Positions 34,314 to 44,137 of a stretch of 64,000 nucleotides of DNA are shown here, one piece after another (the stretch's first letter is position 1; every line of letters starts with the position of its first letter). Origin of the DNA: Taibaiella chishuiensis (GTDB lineage: Bacteria; Bacteroidota; Bacteroidia; Chitinophagales; Chitinophagaceae); NCBI RefSeq assembly GCF_003014535.1, contig NZ_PYGD01000005.1:1-64000 (forward strand), in the 5' to 3' direction. The notes below the pieces were generated by a model. The model was not told where the DNA came from. It worked only from the letters and a program-made list of their open reading frames with translations, and ran no database searches. The position numbers and the translations under genes were made by a program.

Positions 34314-34425
34314 TTAAAGAAGCCGCCCTGTTATTTATTTTGCGGTATTTTTAACTGTTTTAAAAAAGGAATTGTTTAAACTTGCGTTTCAAACGATCCT
34401 CCGTTCCGGATAATACCAGTTATTC

Positions 34426-36072
34426 ATGTTCCCTGACACCGATTTTACGCAGACCGAAGCCTACAAGCTTCTTGGCGTACACTACAATGAGCTTTGCAAT
34501 GTCCGCATGACCGATCTTTTTGCATCGGATAAGGATCGTTTTGCCCGGTTCAGCCTACGGCAGGAAAACCTGCTACTGGATTATTCTAAAAACAGGATCG
34601 ATAGTAAAACCCTGGAACTGCTGTTGCAACTGGCGGATGAATGCCAGCTGAAGACAGCCATAACGGCTATGTTTGCGGGCGAAAAGATTAACCGCACCGA
34701 ACAACGCGCCGTACTCCATACGGCGCTGCGTAACCGCTCCGGTGCGCCCGTAATGACCGGTGGCGTAGATATTATGCCGGACATACAAGCCGTACTGCAA
34801 CATATGAAGCGGTTTTCGGAAGCCGTGATCGGGGGCGACTGGAAAGGCCGTACCGGTAAAGCGATCACTGATGTGGTCAATATCGGTATCGGTGGTTCTG
34901 ACCTGGGCCCCGTAATGGTTACCGAAGCATTAAAGCCTTATAAAAATCACCTTAATCTTCATTTTGTTTCTAATGTAGATGGTACCCATATTGCAGAGAC
35001 GCTTAAAGTGCTGAACCCCGAAACCACTTTATTCCTGATTGCTTCCAAAACCTTTACCACACAGGAGACCATGGCCAATGCCTTTACCGCCCGGCAATGG
35101 TTCCTGGACCAGGGTGCGGCAGCAACAGATATAGCCGCGCATTTCGTAGCCCTCTCCACCAATGAAAAAGAAGTAGCAGCCTTCGGTATCGATCCGCAGC
35201 ATATGTTTATTTTCTGGGATTGGGTAGGCGGCCGTTATTCCCTCTGGGGAGCCATTGGGCTTTCGATTTGTCTGGCTATCGGCTTCGAACACTTCGAATC
35301 CTTGCTGGACGGGGCTTACGCCATGGACAACCATTTCCGCAATACTGACTTTGCGGTAAACATGCCTGTTATACTCGCATTGCTGGGCATATGGTACCAT
35401 AACTTTTTTAATGCCGCCACGCATGCCATCCTGCCGTATGACCAGTACATGCACCGGTTTGCCGCATATTTCCAGCAGGGAGATATGGAGAGTAACGGGA
35501 AATCCGTATCGCGCAGCGGACAGCAACTGGACTATACCACGGGGCCGGTGCTCTGGGGAGAACCCGGTACCAATGGCCAGCATGCCTTTTTTCAATTGCT
35601 TCACCAGGGTACGCAGATGGTGCCTGCCGACTTTATAGCGCCGGCACAATCGCATAACCCGACAGGCGTACATCACGACCTTTTATTGTCCAATTTCTTT
35701 GCACAGACCGAAGCGCTGATGAATGGGAAAAATGCCGACACCGCCACTGCAGAAATGAAACAGCAGGGGCTTGATGAGGCTACGATAGAAAGGTTGCTGC
35801 CCTACAAAATTTTTGAAGGCAATAAACCTACGAATACCATCCTGCTCAAGAAAATAACGCCCTACACGCTGGGCCAGCTGATTGCCTTATATGAACATAA
35901 GATATTTGTGCAGGGCGTGATCTGGAACATCTACAGTTTTGACCAATGGGGCGTAGAACTGGGTAAACAACTGGCTTCCGGCATCCTGCCCGAACTCCGC
36001 AGTACGGAAAGGACACAGCGCCACGATAGCTCCACCAATGGCCTGATCAATCAATACAAGGATTGGAAGTAG
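34426..36072 (+). CDS. pgi: Glucose-6-phosphate isomerase
   Basis: A 548-aa enzyme interconverting glucose-6-phosphate and fructose-6-phosphate in the cytoplasm. The phosphoglucose isomerase signatures are clear: [20 protein letters not shown] (residues about 149-167), [20 protein letters not shown], and the second signature [20 protein letters not shown]. The length is that of the classical long-form family. It stands alone downstream of the T9SS pair with no operon partner. Its product feeds mannose and other sugar-nucleotide routes used by the polysaccharide locus to the right, though linkage is only by proximity. Confidence 0.97.
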   Translation: MFPDTDFTQTEAYKLLGVHYNELCNVRMTDLFASDKDRFARFSLRQENLLLDYSKNRIDSKTLELLLQLADECQLKTAITAMFAGEKINRTEQRAVLHTALRNRSGAPVMTGGVDIMPDIQAVLQHMKRFSEAVIGGDWKGRTGKAITDVVNIGIGGSDLGPVMVTEALKPYKNHLNLHFVSNVDGTHIAETLKVLNPETTLFLIASKTFTTQETMANAFTARQWFLDQGAAATDIAAHFVALSTNEKEVAAFGIDPQHMFIFWDWVGGRYSLWGAIGLSICLAIGFEHFESLLDGAYAMDNHFRNTDFAVNMPVILALLGIWYHNFFNAATHAILPYDQYMHRFAAYFQQGDMESNGKSVSRSGQQLDYTTGPVLWGEPGTNGQHAFFQLLHQGTQMVPADFIAPAQSHNPTGVHHDLLLSNFFAQTEALMNGKNADTATAEMKQQGLDEATIERLLPYKIFEGNKPTNTILLKKITPYTLGQLIALYEHKIFVQGVIWNIYSFDQWGVELGKQLASGILPELRSTERTQRHDSSTNGLINQYKDWK

Positions 36073-36583
36073 GGAGATATGAGATGTTAGATATGAGATA
36101 TGAGATGTTAGATATTAGATGTTAGATACTTGATACCTGATACCTGATACCTGATACCTGATACCTAATACTAAAAAGGAGATGCTTGGCGAGGCTCAGC
36201 AGGACAAGCTTCTTCTTGATACTTGCTACGTGATATTATTGAATGATCTGTTTGAAGTTAGACGACTGTCATCGGGAGCTCATCGACGGGAGTGCAAGTA
36301 AGCAATAATCACTACTCCACCCTGTCATCCTGAGCGTAGCGAAGGATCTTACTGATGGGAGCACAAACCAGAAGTAAGCCATGAGTCCAACCACTCAAAA
36401 CCTGTTACACCAACAAAGCCAGCTAACCGATGAGATGCTTCGCGAGGCTCAGCATGACAAGCTGCTTCCTGCTTCCTGATACCTGATACCTGATACTAAA
36501 AAGGAGATGCTTCGCGAGGCTCAGCATGACAAGCTTCTTCCTGATACCTGCTACCTGCTACCTGCTACCTGCTACCTGCTAAT
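36073..36583. repeat. Intergenic repeat island behind pgi
   Basis: About 510 bp with no gene. It contains a GATATGAGATGTTA tract (36073-36130), runs of TGATACC (about 36130-36165, 36475-36497) and CTGCTACC (36548-36580). A REP-like element, GTCATCCTGAGCGTAGCGAA, is near 36323, and three inverse copies (core GAGGCTCAGCATGACAAGC or close variants) lie near 36190, 36440 and 36515. This is a hotspot of simple repeats and REP-like palindromic pairs at the convergent end of pgi and the leftward polysaccharide operon. Confidence 0.82.
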
Positions 36584-38131
36584 TCAGAGGTGCTTACGCA
36601 GGCGGATCAGCCCGCCGAAACTATTATACAACAACTGGCCCTGGTCGAGTGCCAGGCCGAAGCCTAACTCGAAACCCTCGCCCAGCGGGCGCGCTGCCTC
36701 CAGGTAACCCGAAAACTGGTTTACCTGTTCAAAATAAGGCGGCGGTCCGGGGAAACGCTGGTTATTGAGCGATCCGCCGATCGGGCTGGAGCCATAGGTA
36801 CCATAGTTTTTGCTATAAGTCAGCAAGGCTTTGAAATTCCATTGGTACAGGAAACCCTGTATACCCAAATGCAGGGCAGTAACCCGGTTGTTGACCACGA
36901 ATTCGCGTTCCCTGTTGGGGAGCTCCTTACGGGCATACATCCGGCTTGTCAGCAGCGGGTTGCCCAGGTTCTCCCCTTCGTACGACCAGCCTTGCATATA
37001 CATGTAGTTGTTGTAATAATCCTCATCGCCCGATGGCGTTATCTTGGCATCCAGTTCGCCGCCCTGGCTTTTCGAATTCAGGAATTCGACTACAACCTTG
37101 TACCAGCCGTAATTACGGCCACTCTTCTTCAGGTTGAGCAAACTGATACCCCATAAGCCGTCCTTGATATTATTGAGGTGATATAGGCCGCCTACATCGT
37201 AGTAGAACTGGTGATAAACGACCGCCTTAACACCCTTGAACGTCACTTCCACAGCCTGGTCCAGCGACCCGATATGATTGCCGATCTTCGAAGTTTCGAT
37301 ACCATTGCCGCCGTAAGCCTTACCGGTTACCACGTACAGGAAGGTTTCCGGTACGCTCAACGTAAACCGGCCTTTATTGATCGTGTTTTCTCCGCCCCAC
37401 ATTACCTGGTGGTTGAAACCGGCGTATAACTTTACTTTCCAGCCCGGTTTACCCAATCGGCCGTAAAAGGATTTCTGGTGATAATAGGATTGTACCGGGG
37501 GCAGGTTATAACCGGGAGCCAGGGGCGTTTCGCCAAACCAGCCATGCACAAAGTTACCCTTAATGGCGATCAGTCCTTTGGTAAGCGGTATCGCCCAATA
37601 TTCCGGTATGCTCAGTTCTATTTTGGGAATACCCAGTGCATTGCCCGAAATGGCGAAGGCGCCTGTGGACAGGTCGGGATCTACAAGGCCCGTCCTGTCG
37701 CGGGTACGGCCTGCCTGCAGCTGGAAGATGCTCAAACGGCCTTTCAGATAGGCGTCGATAAGCTGGAAATTGGCATGGCTGCCGGCATTGATCCGTGCAG
37801 TAGCGCCTATGCCCCAGTCGACCAGGTGCTTTTTCCCGTCTTCACGATAGCTTTTGGAAGCACCGGCAATAAAAGAGCCGGATAAACCTTCTACTGGTAT
37901 GCTACCAAACCGGTTAGTCCGCATCCAGAAGGGCACCTGGTCATTGGTCGTGCCGATAGCCAAGGCCTCCAGCTCGTAATGATAGTCGCCGCTATAAGAC
38001 GCGGTATCGCCGCGGTATTCGATATCCATACCGGAGATCTGTGCCCGGGCCGGTACGCCCCATATGCCTGCCAGTAAAAGAAAAAGCCATACCCTCATAA
38101 GCACTAATTTTATAAGAAGCCGGTTCTGCAT
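36584..38131 (-). CDS. Capsule assembly Wzi-family outer membrane protein
   Basis: A 515-aa protein with a signal peptide (LMRVWLFLLLAGIWGVPARAQ). It matches the Bacteroidota capsule-assembly Wzi family: GDYHYELEALAIGTTNDQVPFWMRTNRFGSIP at the start, many amphipathic beta strands, GFELGFGLALDQGQLLYNSFG and a C-terminal basic strand. Wzi is an outer membrane beta-barrel lectin that helps anchor exported polysaccharide. It is the last gene of the polysaccharide operon. Its start codon overlaps the stop of the WecG-like gene (TAATG). Confidence 0.9.
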   Translation of the reverse strand: MQNRLLIKLVLMRVWLFLLLAGIWGVPARAQISGMDIEYRGDTASYSGDYHYELEALAIGTTNDQVPFWMRTNRFGSIPVEGLSGSFIAGASKSYREDGKKHLVDWGIGATARINAGSHANFQLIDAYLKGRLSIFQLQAGRTRDRTGLVDPDLSTGAFAISGNALGIPKIELSIPEYWAIPLTKGLIAIKGNFVHGWFGETPLAPGYNLPPVQSYYHQKSFYGRLGKPGWKVKLYAGFNHQVMWGGENTINKGRFTLSVPETFLYVVTGKAYGGNGIETSKIGNHIGSLDQAVEVTFKGVKAVVYHQFYYDVGGLYHLNNIKDGLWGISLLNLKKSGRNYGWYKVVVEFLNSKSQGGELDAKITPSGDEDYYNNYMYMQGWSYEGENLGNPLLTSRMYARKELPNREREFVVNNRVTALHLGIQGFLYQWNFKALLTYSKNYGTYGSSPIGGSLNNQRFPGPPPYFEQVNQFSGYLEAARPLGEGFELGFGLALDQGQLLYNSFGGLIRLRKHL

Positions 38132-38835
38132 TACGCAGCCTTCTTCAGTTGTTTTTTAAAATCTGCAAACCGGATAAAGAAACGGGGATAATCAATAAAG
38201 TACCGTTTAAAAAGCTTAGGTTCATCGATGATCCGGTATACCCAACGTATATTCAGTTTATCAAAAAAGGCAGGGTAATAATTTTCTTTACCCGCTACCT
38301 GGTGCAGGTAACCGCCGCAGGTAAAACCATAACCATCCCAACCACGCTCCTGGAGGTCGATCAGGAAAAGCTCCTGGTAAGGCGCACCCATACCACAGAT
38401 CACCAGGTCTACCCGCTCCCGTACCAGGTAATCGAAACAGGCCTCCCGGTCCGCATCGCCGGTAAAATACCCGTTGCGGCTATAACTTACGGTTATACCA
38501 TGTTTCTCTTCGATATTTTGCACCGCTTTATGTATAAATTCTTCTTTAGTGCCGATGATCGCGATCTTAAGCCCCTGCTCTTTGGCATAGCGAAACACAA
38601 TGGGAGCAAGCGACGTATCGTCGAAGCTGAACCGGTTTATATTTTTACCCAGGTCCTTATTGATCTTGTTTACCAGCGAAATGCCGTCGATATACCAATG
38701 CTGTACCCTGGTCGCAACCCGCTCCTGCTCCTTCAGCATCAGCATGGAAAAGGGGTTTACAAACGAGGTGATACCCCGTTGCATTTTAAAATTGCCGATG
38801 CGGTCAATAATGGCGTTCCAGGCTTTGTAGCTCAT
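38131..38835 (-). CDS. WecG/TagA/CpsF-family glycosyltransferase
   Basis: A 234-aa GT26-type enzyme. Visible motifs: the Asp-containing WYIDGISLVNKI, RYAKEQGLKIAIIGTKEEF, HGITVSYSRNGYF, and the family core VDLVICGMGAPYQELFLIDL followed by GYGFTCGGYLHQVAGKENYYP. GT26 enzymes transfer a sugar (for example ManNAcA or GlcA) to a lipid-linked acceptor on the cytoplasmic face. It lies 22 bp after the GH16 gene. Confidence 0.92.
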   Translation of the reverse strand: MSYKAWNAIIDRIGNFKMQRGITSFVNPFSMLMLKEQERVATRVQHWYIDGISLVNKINKDLGKNINRFSFDDTSLAPIVFRYAKEQGLKIAIIGTKEEFIHKAVQNIEEKHGITVSYSRNGYFTGDADREACFDYLVRERVDLVICGMGAPYQELFLIDLQERGWDGYGFTCGGYLHQVAGKENYYPAFFDKLNIRWVYRIIDEPKLFKRYFIDYPRFFIRFADFKKQLKKAA

Positions 38836-38857
38836 AACAATGTTCTGGTGTTTTTAA

Positions 38858-39745
38858 TTACTGGTATACCCTTACGTAGTCGATCATCATCTGTTGCGGT
38901 AAGGCTTTGTCGTCGACCGGGCCGCTCCAGTCGCCGCTACCCAATGCGATATTCATAATCAGGTAAAACGGTTGCTGGAAGCAATCGGGCGGATTGGTCT
39001 TATTCAGTTCAAACGAGTGATACTTGTTATCGTCGCAATAAAAGTCGATACGGTCGGCATTCCACTCGATCGCATAAACATGGAAACCTGTATTGCTGCC
39101 CGGTACATCCAGGTGTTTGTTGTCCTGGAGGTGTTCTTTCTGAGCGCCGGCATAATGCACTGCACTGCTTACATGCCCGGGCGCACGGCCCAGGGCTTCC
39201 ACGATATCTATTTCTCCCGACTGCGGCCAGGGCACAGCGGCATTCTCACTGAGCATCCAAACAGCACAACTGGAACCCTTGCCGGCCGGGAGTTTCGCTT
39301 TTATCTCTATCCTGCCATACTTCCAGGAGGCCTTGCCTTTGGTAGTAACAGAAGCTGATGTATAATGAATTACAGGATCGTACTTTAACCGGATATGCGC
39401 CGGAACACTGTCTGCGCCCATCTTCCGGTAGGCTTCGGGATAAGCGGCCGTACCCTTTGCAGCCTGCAGTTTATACTTAGGATTGGCAAAATCTTCTTTC
39501 CGGGCCGTAATGACCAGGTAACCGTTTTCGACCTTTGCATTTTCCTGCCTGTTAGCCGTATAATACTGGCGTTGCACGCCCCTCGGCATCCCTTCTTCAA
39601 ATCCCCACTTGGCCGGGTCGGGCATACCGGTCCCGTTAAATTCATCGGACCATACCAGTTTGCGGCCGGTCCTATTCTTTTGGCCCTGGGCTGTATACCC
39701 CGTCAATACCAGGGCAGATAACGCAACAACGAATACTTGTTTCAT
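38858..39745 (-). CDS. Secreted GH16 endo-beta-glucanase-like enzyme
   Basis: A 295-aa glycoside hydrolase family 16 protein. Signal peptide residues 1-21 (VFVVALSALVLTGYTAQGQ). Aglycone and core motifs are LVWSDEFNGTG, WKYGRIEIKAKLPAG and SSCAVWMLSE. The catalytic motif is SGEIDIVE, with nucleophile Glu178 and acid/base Glu183 separated by the typical residues. The end LIMNIALGSGDWSGPVDDKALPQQMMIDYVRVYQ is complete. It should cleave beta-1,3 or beta-1,4 glucan or galactan linkages outside the cytoplasm. Inside an exopolysaccharide operon such enzymes usually trim or remodel the polymer, so the polymer may hold a GH16-sensitive linkage (inference). Confidence 0.94.
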   Translation of the reverse strand: MKQVFVVALSALVLTGYTAQGQKNRTGRKLVWSDEFNGTGMPDPAKWGFEEGMPRGVQRQYYTANRQENAKVENGYLVITARKEDFANPKYKLQAAKGTAAYPEAYRKMGADSVPAHIRLKYDPVIHYTSASVTTKGKASWKYGRIEIKAKLPAGKGSSCAVWMLSENAAVPWPQSGEIDIVEALGRAPGHVSSAVHYAGAQKEHLQDNKHLDVPGSNTGFHVYAIEWNADRIDFYCDDNKYHSFELNKTNPPDCFQQPFYLIMNIALGSGDWSGPVDDKALPQQMMIDYVRVYQ

Positions 39746-39749
39746 AACC

Positions 39750-40829
39750 TTATTTTTTTAAGCCGGTCCGGAAATAGTCGAGGTAGTTTTTCAACATCTC
39801 GCTTTTATGAAATCCTTTAAAGTAAGCGCTTCCCCTTAAAGCCTGTGCTGCTGCCCTAAAACGCTCCGGTTTATCCATAAACCGGGCAATGGCCGCTGCC
39901 AGTCCCGCGGCATCCCCGCTTTCGACCAGCAGGCCGTTCTCCGCAATGAGCGTAGCCGAAGACCCTACATTGGTAGCCACAATCGGCAGACCTACAGAAG
40001 CCGCTTCGATAAAGACATTGGGAAAACCTTCAAATATCGAGGACTGTACCAATACGTCTGCACTGTTCAGCAGATCGGCCACATCGGTTCGGTGTCCCAG
40101 GAAACGGACCTTGTCCCCTAATCCGTAAGTGAGGGCCAGGGCCTTCAGTTCTTCCTCCAGGGGGCCGGAGCCCGCTACCAGGCAGGTAAAGTCGCGGTCT
40201 TTGATCTGCTTTAATGCCTCGAGCAGTAAGCGGTGATTTTTTTGTTCGCTCAGGCGGCCCAGGCTCAACAATACCAGCTCGTTACCGACATGCAGTGCTG
40301 CACGGCTTGCCTGGCGTGTATCCGAGGCTGCCGGCTCAAAGAAATCGCCGCCCATATTGATCGTCTTGTTGCGGGCGCCTTTATAAAAGGGCGCATAGAA
40401 CTCTGCCACTTTATCGGACAGGTAGACGATATTGCGGGGCGAGATCGCAGAACAGGCCTTATTGAACCGCAGGTAAATATTATCGAAATTGAAAAAGCTA
40501 TGGATGCTTCCCGCCTTTTCGGCAAAGAGCAGGTAAGGCAGGGTCGCTCTTTTATGCCCCTGCAGGTAGTCGATGTTATGCCGCTTCAGCGCGCTGATCA
40601 CCTTGGGTACATTGGCCGGGTTACGGACATTGGTTTTAAAATGGATCACCCCCGGTTCGAGCAAGGCTTCGCTCTTACCGCCCGGCGCAAACAGGTAAAC
40701 GCTTTTAAAATATTTCAGGTAGTTGTTGGCAAAGAAAACGACACGCTTCTCCTCTCCGCCGAAATCGAAATCGGGGATAATAAGGGCAACAGACTTTGTA
40801 TGCAGCATTACCGAAACATTGTTTTCCAT
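39750..40829 (-). CDS. Glycosyltransferase, GT4 family
   Basis: A 359-aa GT-B enzyme. The N-terminal domain carries the Gly-rich VALIIPDFDFGGEEKRVVFFANN. The C-terminal Glycos_transf_1 domain has LSLGRLSEQKNHRLLLEAL, VRFLGHRTDVADLLNSADVLVQSSIFEGFPNVFIEAASVGLPIVATN, with the conserved acidic donor-binding EGFPNVFIEA. It adds a sugar on the cytoplasmic face during repeat-unit assembly. Three base pairs separate it from the pyruvyl transferase upstream and four from the GH16 downstream. Confidence 0.93.
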   Translation of the reverse strand: MENNVSVMLHTKSVALIIPDFDFGGEEKRVVFFANNYLKYFKSVYLFAPGGKSEALLEPGVIHFKTNVRNPANVPKVISALKRHNIDYLQGHKRATLPYLLFAEKAGSIHSFFNFDNIYLRFNKACSAISPRNIVYLSDKVAEFYAPFYKGARNKTINMGGDFFEPAASDTRQASRAALHVGNELVLLSLGRLSEQKNHRLLLEALKQIKDRDFTCLVAGSGPLEEELKALALTYGLGDKVRFLGHRTDVADLLNSADVLVQSSIFEGFPNVFIEAASVGLPIVATNVGSSATLIAENGLLVESGDAAGLAAAIARFMDKPERFRAAAQALRGSAYFKGFHKSEMLKNYLDYFRTGLKK

Positions 40830-40832
40830 CGT

Positions 40833-41849
40833 TTATATTTTTTGCAGCACCTGGGCCAGTTCACGGATCTGCGCGTCCTGCTTCTCCTGCAGGCCTGTAA
40901 TAGCGGTCAGCTCTTTGGATATGGTTTTAGACACACCCGCATTCTCGAAAAGCTGTATCCTTGGGCTGTCGGAATAGATGCGGCATTTATTACCATATGA
41001 TAATGTAGGGATACAGGCATGTACCCGGTCAGAGTGTACCTCTGCTGCATTGGAATACAGGAACAGGTAGTCGAGCGGTGTATCGGACACCATCACCCCG
41101 CTATCGATCACGCGCTTTACATATTTCAGCGGGAAAGGCTTATGGTTGGTATATACTACGTTTTTATACTGTTGTGCCAGCTCCTTGTTCAGGTGGAAAT
41201 TGCGCGGATCGTCGAAGTTCAGTACTACGAAGGGGTCCATATGCGTCTCTACCTTAGGCAGGTTAAGGCGGTTAACGAAAAAGGCATTATCGATACCGTT
41301 ATACGTTACCGGCGCCAGGTTTTTATACAACTCATGCGCTTTGGGATCACGGAACATAAGTGCCGCGGGTTGCAGCTGCTGCAGGTACTTGGTCACTTCC
41401 TTTACTTCGTTATCGGAATAGTAGTTACCGCTGGCGCCCAGGAACACGATTTTCGTACCGCGATCGGTCATGCGTTTAAGCAGGCCGAAGTAAAGCGAGA
41501 AGAAAGGCACGGTCAATACACAACCCGGCACGATCATCACATCGAGCTTAGCCATTTCCGCAACGTTAAACACCTGTTTGTTATCGATCAGGTTATAAGA
41601 CTTGTCATGCAGGTTTTTGAACAGTTTTTTGCCGTAGTGCCAGGCGCTGCGCAACAGTTTGGATTCCTTCAGCGCCATACCTTTGGCCATAGCCGAGGCA
41701 AAATTGGGAAACTGGCTTAATTTAATAAGCTGGGCACCCTCGGGCATTGCTGCTTCAATGGTGGCAATAGCGCCAAAATCTATAAAGGCATTACCGATAT
41801 TGTTAAAATAAACAGAGGTAAATACGCCGACGTGTTTCATGCTTGTCAA
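40833..41849 (-). CDS. Polysaccharide pyruvyl transferase family protein 1
   Basis: A 338-aa member of the PF04230-type fold: KHVGVFTSVYFNNIGNAFIDFGAI at the N-terminus, MIVPGCVLTVPFF, TKIVFLGASGNYYSDNE, and the C-terminal diagnostic AAEVHSDRVHACIPTLSYGNKCRIY. Family members add pyruvate ketals from phosphoenolpyruvate or act as related transferases, giving the polymer negative charge. It differs clearly from the second family member at 45598. No signal peptide. Start could be Met4 (MKHVG), which fits the family better than Met1. Confidence 0.85.
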   Translation of the reverse strand: MTSMKHVGVFTSVYFNNIGNAFIDFGAIATIEAAMPEGAQLIKLSQFPNFASAMAKGMALKESKLLRSAWHYGKKLFKNLHDKSYNLIDNKQVFNVAEMAKLDVMIVPGCVLTVPFFSLYFGLLKRMTDRGTKIVFLGASGNYYSDNEVKEVTKYLQQLQPAALMFRDPKAHELYKNLAPVTYNGIDNAFFVNRLNLPKVETHMDPFVVLNFDDPRNFHLNKELAQQYKNVVYTNHKPFPLKYVKRVIDSGVMVSDTPLDYLFLYSNAAEVHSDRVHACIPTLSYGNKCRIYSDSPRIQLFENAGVSKTISKELTAITGLQEKQDAQIRELAQVLQKI

Positions 41850-41858
41850 ATTAGTGAG

Positions 41859-42974
41859 TTACTTATAGTTAAAAATGTAGTTTTCGAGTCTTTGGTTGGT
41901 TGCTTCCAGGTTGAATTCGGTTTCGATCCGTTTAAAGATCTCTTCATCGCGCCATTGCAGGTCGCCCCGGCTCAGCTTTGCAGCCGCATCGGCAAAGGCA
42001 GCGGCATCGCGTGCCGGTGTTATATAACCGTTCTCGCCATCGGTAACCATTTCGCGCGCACCACCGATATCGGTCAGCAGGCAGGGCAGTCCCATACCCA
42101 TAGCTTCCAGGGCCGCCAGCGAAAAAGTTTCGGATATGGAAGTCAGAATAAAACAATCGGATGCGGCTAGGTAAGGCCTTACATCCTTCTGAGGGCCCAC
42201 GATCTTTACATAGTCCCGCACGGCGCGCGATTCAGCTAGCGCCTCCACTTTTTCGGAACGCCCGTTTTTGGATGCGCCCACGAACAACATATAGGCGTCG
42301 ATGCCGTGTTGCCTGCGCAACAGGTCCAATACCTCGATCGCCATTTCATGATTTTTCTCGATGGCAAAACGCGCCGTCTTCACCAGTACGAAGGCCTTAG
42401 CCGGTATACCCAGTTCCGCACGCAATCCGGAGTCCTTCATGCCCTTGCGCTCGTCGAGGTTAAACTTGCCGATATCGATACCGTTATAGATCAGCTTAAA
42501 GCGCCTGCCGGGTATCATCAGTACCCGGGACAGGTGGGTGATCTGGTTTTGCGCCACCGCGATAAGGCGGGTCCGGCGTCTAACCAGGAACCGCACGGCC
42601 AGGTCTTTTACATAATTGTATTTTTCCGCGTAGATCGTATTGTGGAAAATGATATTGATATTGATGCCCCTGATGCGGTTCAGCTTATTGGCATAGAGGT
42701 AGGAGAACAGGCTATCGCAAAACACCGTCTTCAGACCCCGCGCACGGGCTATCTCCAGGATCTGCCCGGCAGGCTTCAGATCAAAATTATATTTCCGGGG
42801 AATATTAATCAGCTCTACCCTTTTGTCGAGCCGGTAAGCCAGGTCATTATTCAGGTTTGTGTTCAGGATCAGTACTTCATACCCCTGCTCTACCAGATAA
42901 TTGGCAAAGAGGATAAGGTGTTGCTGCGCACCACCGATACCAAGGTTAGAAGTAACGAAAAGGATCTTCTTCAT
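41859..42974 (-). CDS. Glycosyltransferase, GT4 family
   Basis: A 371-aa GT-B enzyme. The N-terminal ILFVTSNLGIGGAQQHLILFANYL is the typical Gly-rich opening. The C-terminal domain shows LVKTARFAIEKNHEMAIEVLDLL, VGPQKDVRPYLAASDCFILTSISETFSLAALEAMGMGLPCLLTDIGG, with donor-binding SETFSLAALEA. Cytoplasmic, repeat-unit assembly. It is five base pairs after the next gene in the operon. Confidence 0.94.
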   Translation of the reverse strand: MKKILFVTSNLGIGGAQQHLILFANYLVEQGYEVLILNTNLNNDLAYRLDKRVELINIPRKYNFDLKPAGQILEIARARGLKTVFCDSLFSYLYANKLNRIRGININIIFHNTIYAEKYNYVKDLAVRFLVRRRTRLIAVAQNQITHLSRVLMIPGRRFKLIYNGIDIGKFNLDERKGMKDSGLRAELGIPAKAFVLVKTARFAIEKNHEMAIEVLDLLRRQHGIDAYMLFVGASKNGRSEKVEALAESRAVRDYVKIVGPQKDVRPYLAASDCFILTSISETFSLAALEAMGMGLPCLLTDIGGAREMVTDGENGYITPARDAAAFADAAAKLSRGDLQWRDEEIFKRIETEFNLEATNQRLENYIFNYK

Positions 42975-42979
42975 TCCTG

Positions 42980-44137
42980 TTATTTGTATATTTTAGTAAA
43001 CTGGTTCACATTATAAGCACGGGGCTCTTTACTGTCGTAGGTTTCCGGGTCGGGCTGCCGGTTTTGCGCCCGTTGCTGGTGTATAAAATTCTCCATGGCC
43101 CGGCTTAAGGCTATACCCGTGGTATCCTGCATAACGATGCCGGTACCCTGCGCTACATACTCGGGCAAACCGCCAACAGGCGATACGATCACCGGTTTTT
43201 CCAGGGCGAAAGCCGTCATCATCACACCACTTTGCGTGGCATCGCGGTAAGGACATACGACCACATCGCTTTCCCCGATAATGGTTACCAGCTCTTCATT
43301 TTCGATATGCCGGATCCGGCAGTCGAGTTGCTGCCCGGGCAGTGTCGCGGCATCGAGCACATAGCCGCCTACGGGTTTGCCGGCTATAATAAAGCGGGCT
43401 TCGGGATAACGTGCGCCGATAAGAGCGGCAGCTTCGATAAACAGGTCGATGCCTTTATAAGTAGCCAGGCGACCCACAAAGGCAAAGGTGATCTGCCCGG
43501 GGATACCGCGCTCCGTATGCCGGTAGTTGCGGTAAAAAGTATAAGGCGTAAGTCGCAGGTCGGTTATCTTACGGCCGTCTTCGAAAGCGGCCAATAACTC
43601 GCTGCTGTATTTTGAAAAACATACAAAACGGCCGGCAGAGCGGAATATGGCTCTTTTGATCAAAGCGCGTTTAAGGCTCTTCTCCCCGCTGTGCGGTTTG
43701 GGATCGTGTACATTAAGCACAAAGCGCTTTTTGTTCAACGTAAAGAAAGGCACCATCCATAACTGCCTTATCGAAAAGTCGTCGTAATGAATATAATCCG
43801 GGTTGATCATCCGGAAGGAAGCCCTTATAGCAAAGCTTTTACGCCAGGCATACAGGGAGATGCTCCTGTTTATACCGAAGATGACGAAATTAACGGCCTT
43901 CAGTTTTTCAAAATAGGGCTTGTAGTAGTCCAGGTTCCAGCGGTCCTGTACCTCTGCAAAAGGCGTGATTGTTTTATAATCGTTCAGATCGGCATCCAGG
44001 TTAAAGATATTGGCCCGCAAGCTTTCCGGCGCCAGCTCAATATACAGATACACTTCGTAATGCTCCGCAAGCTGACGTACCACTTCCAGGGCTACGTCTA
44101 GAAAATAAATATGGGTGTAATAGATAATCTTTTTCAT
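42980..44137 (-). CDS. Glycosyltransferase, GT4-like
   Basis: A 385-aa GT-B enzyme. The N-terminal domain starts KKIIYYTHIYFLDVALEVVRQL. The C-terminal domain has ITFAFVGRLATYKGIDLFIEAAALI, ARFIIAGKPVGGYVLD, IGESDVVVCPYRDATQSGVMMTAFALEKPVIVSPVGGLPEYV. The donor-binding stretch is DATQSGVMMTAF, a common GT4 variant. The gene start overlaps the stop of the polymerase gene by 4 bp (ATGA). Confidence 0.92.
   Translation of the reverse strand: MKKIIYYTHIYFLDVALEVVRQLAEHYEVYLYIELAPESLRANIFNLDADLNDYKTITPFAEVQDRWNLDYYKPYFEKLKAVNFVIFGINRSISLYAWRKSFAIRASFRMINPDYIHYDDFSIRQLWMVPFFTLNKKRFVLNVHDPKPHSGEKSLKRALIKRAIFRSAGRFVCFSKYSSELLAAFEDGRKITDLRLTPYTFYRNYRHTERGIPGQITFAFVGRLATYKGIDLFIEAAALIGARYPEARFIIAGKPVGGYVLDAATLPGQQLDCRIRHIENEELVTIIGESDVVVCPYRDATQSGVMMTAFALEKPVIVSPVGGLPEYVAQGTGIVMQDTTGIALSRAMENFIHQQRAQNRQPDPETYDSKEPRAYNVNQFTKIYK

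Noticed and set aside
36321-36352. CRISPR-like spacing of short repeats behind pgi
   Set aside because: Repeat units vary in length and orientation, spacers are not uniform, and no cas gene is in the window.
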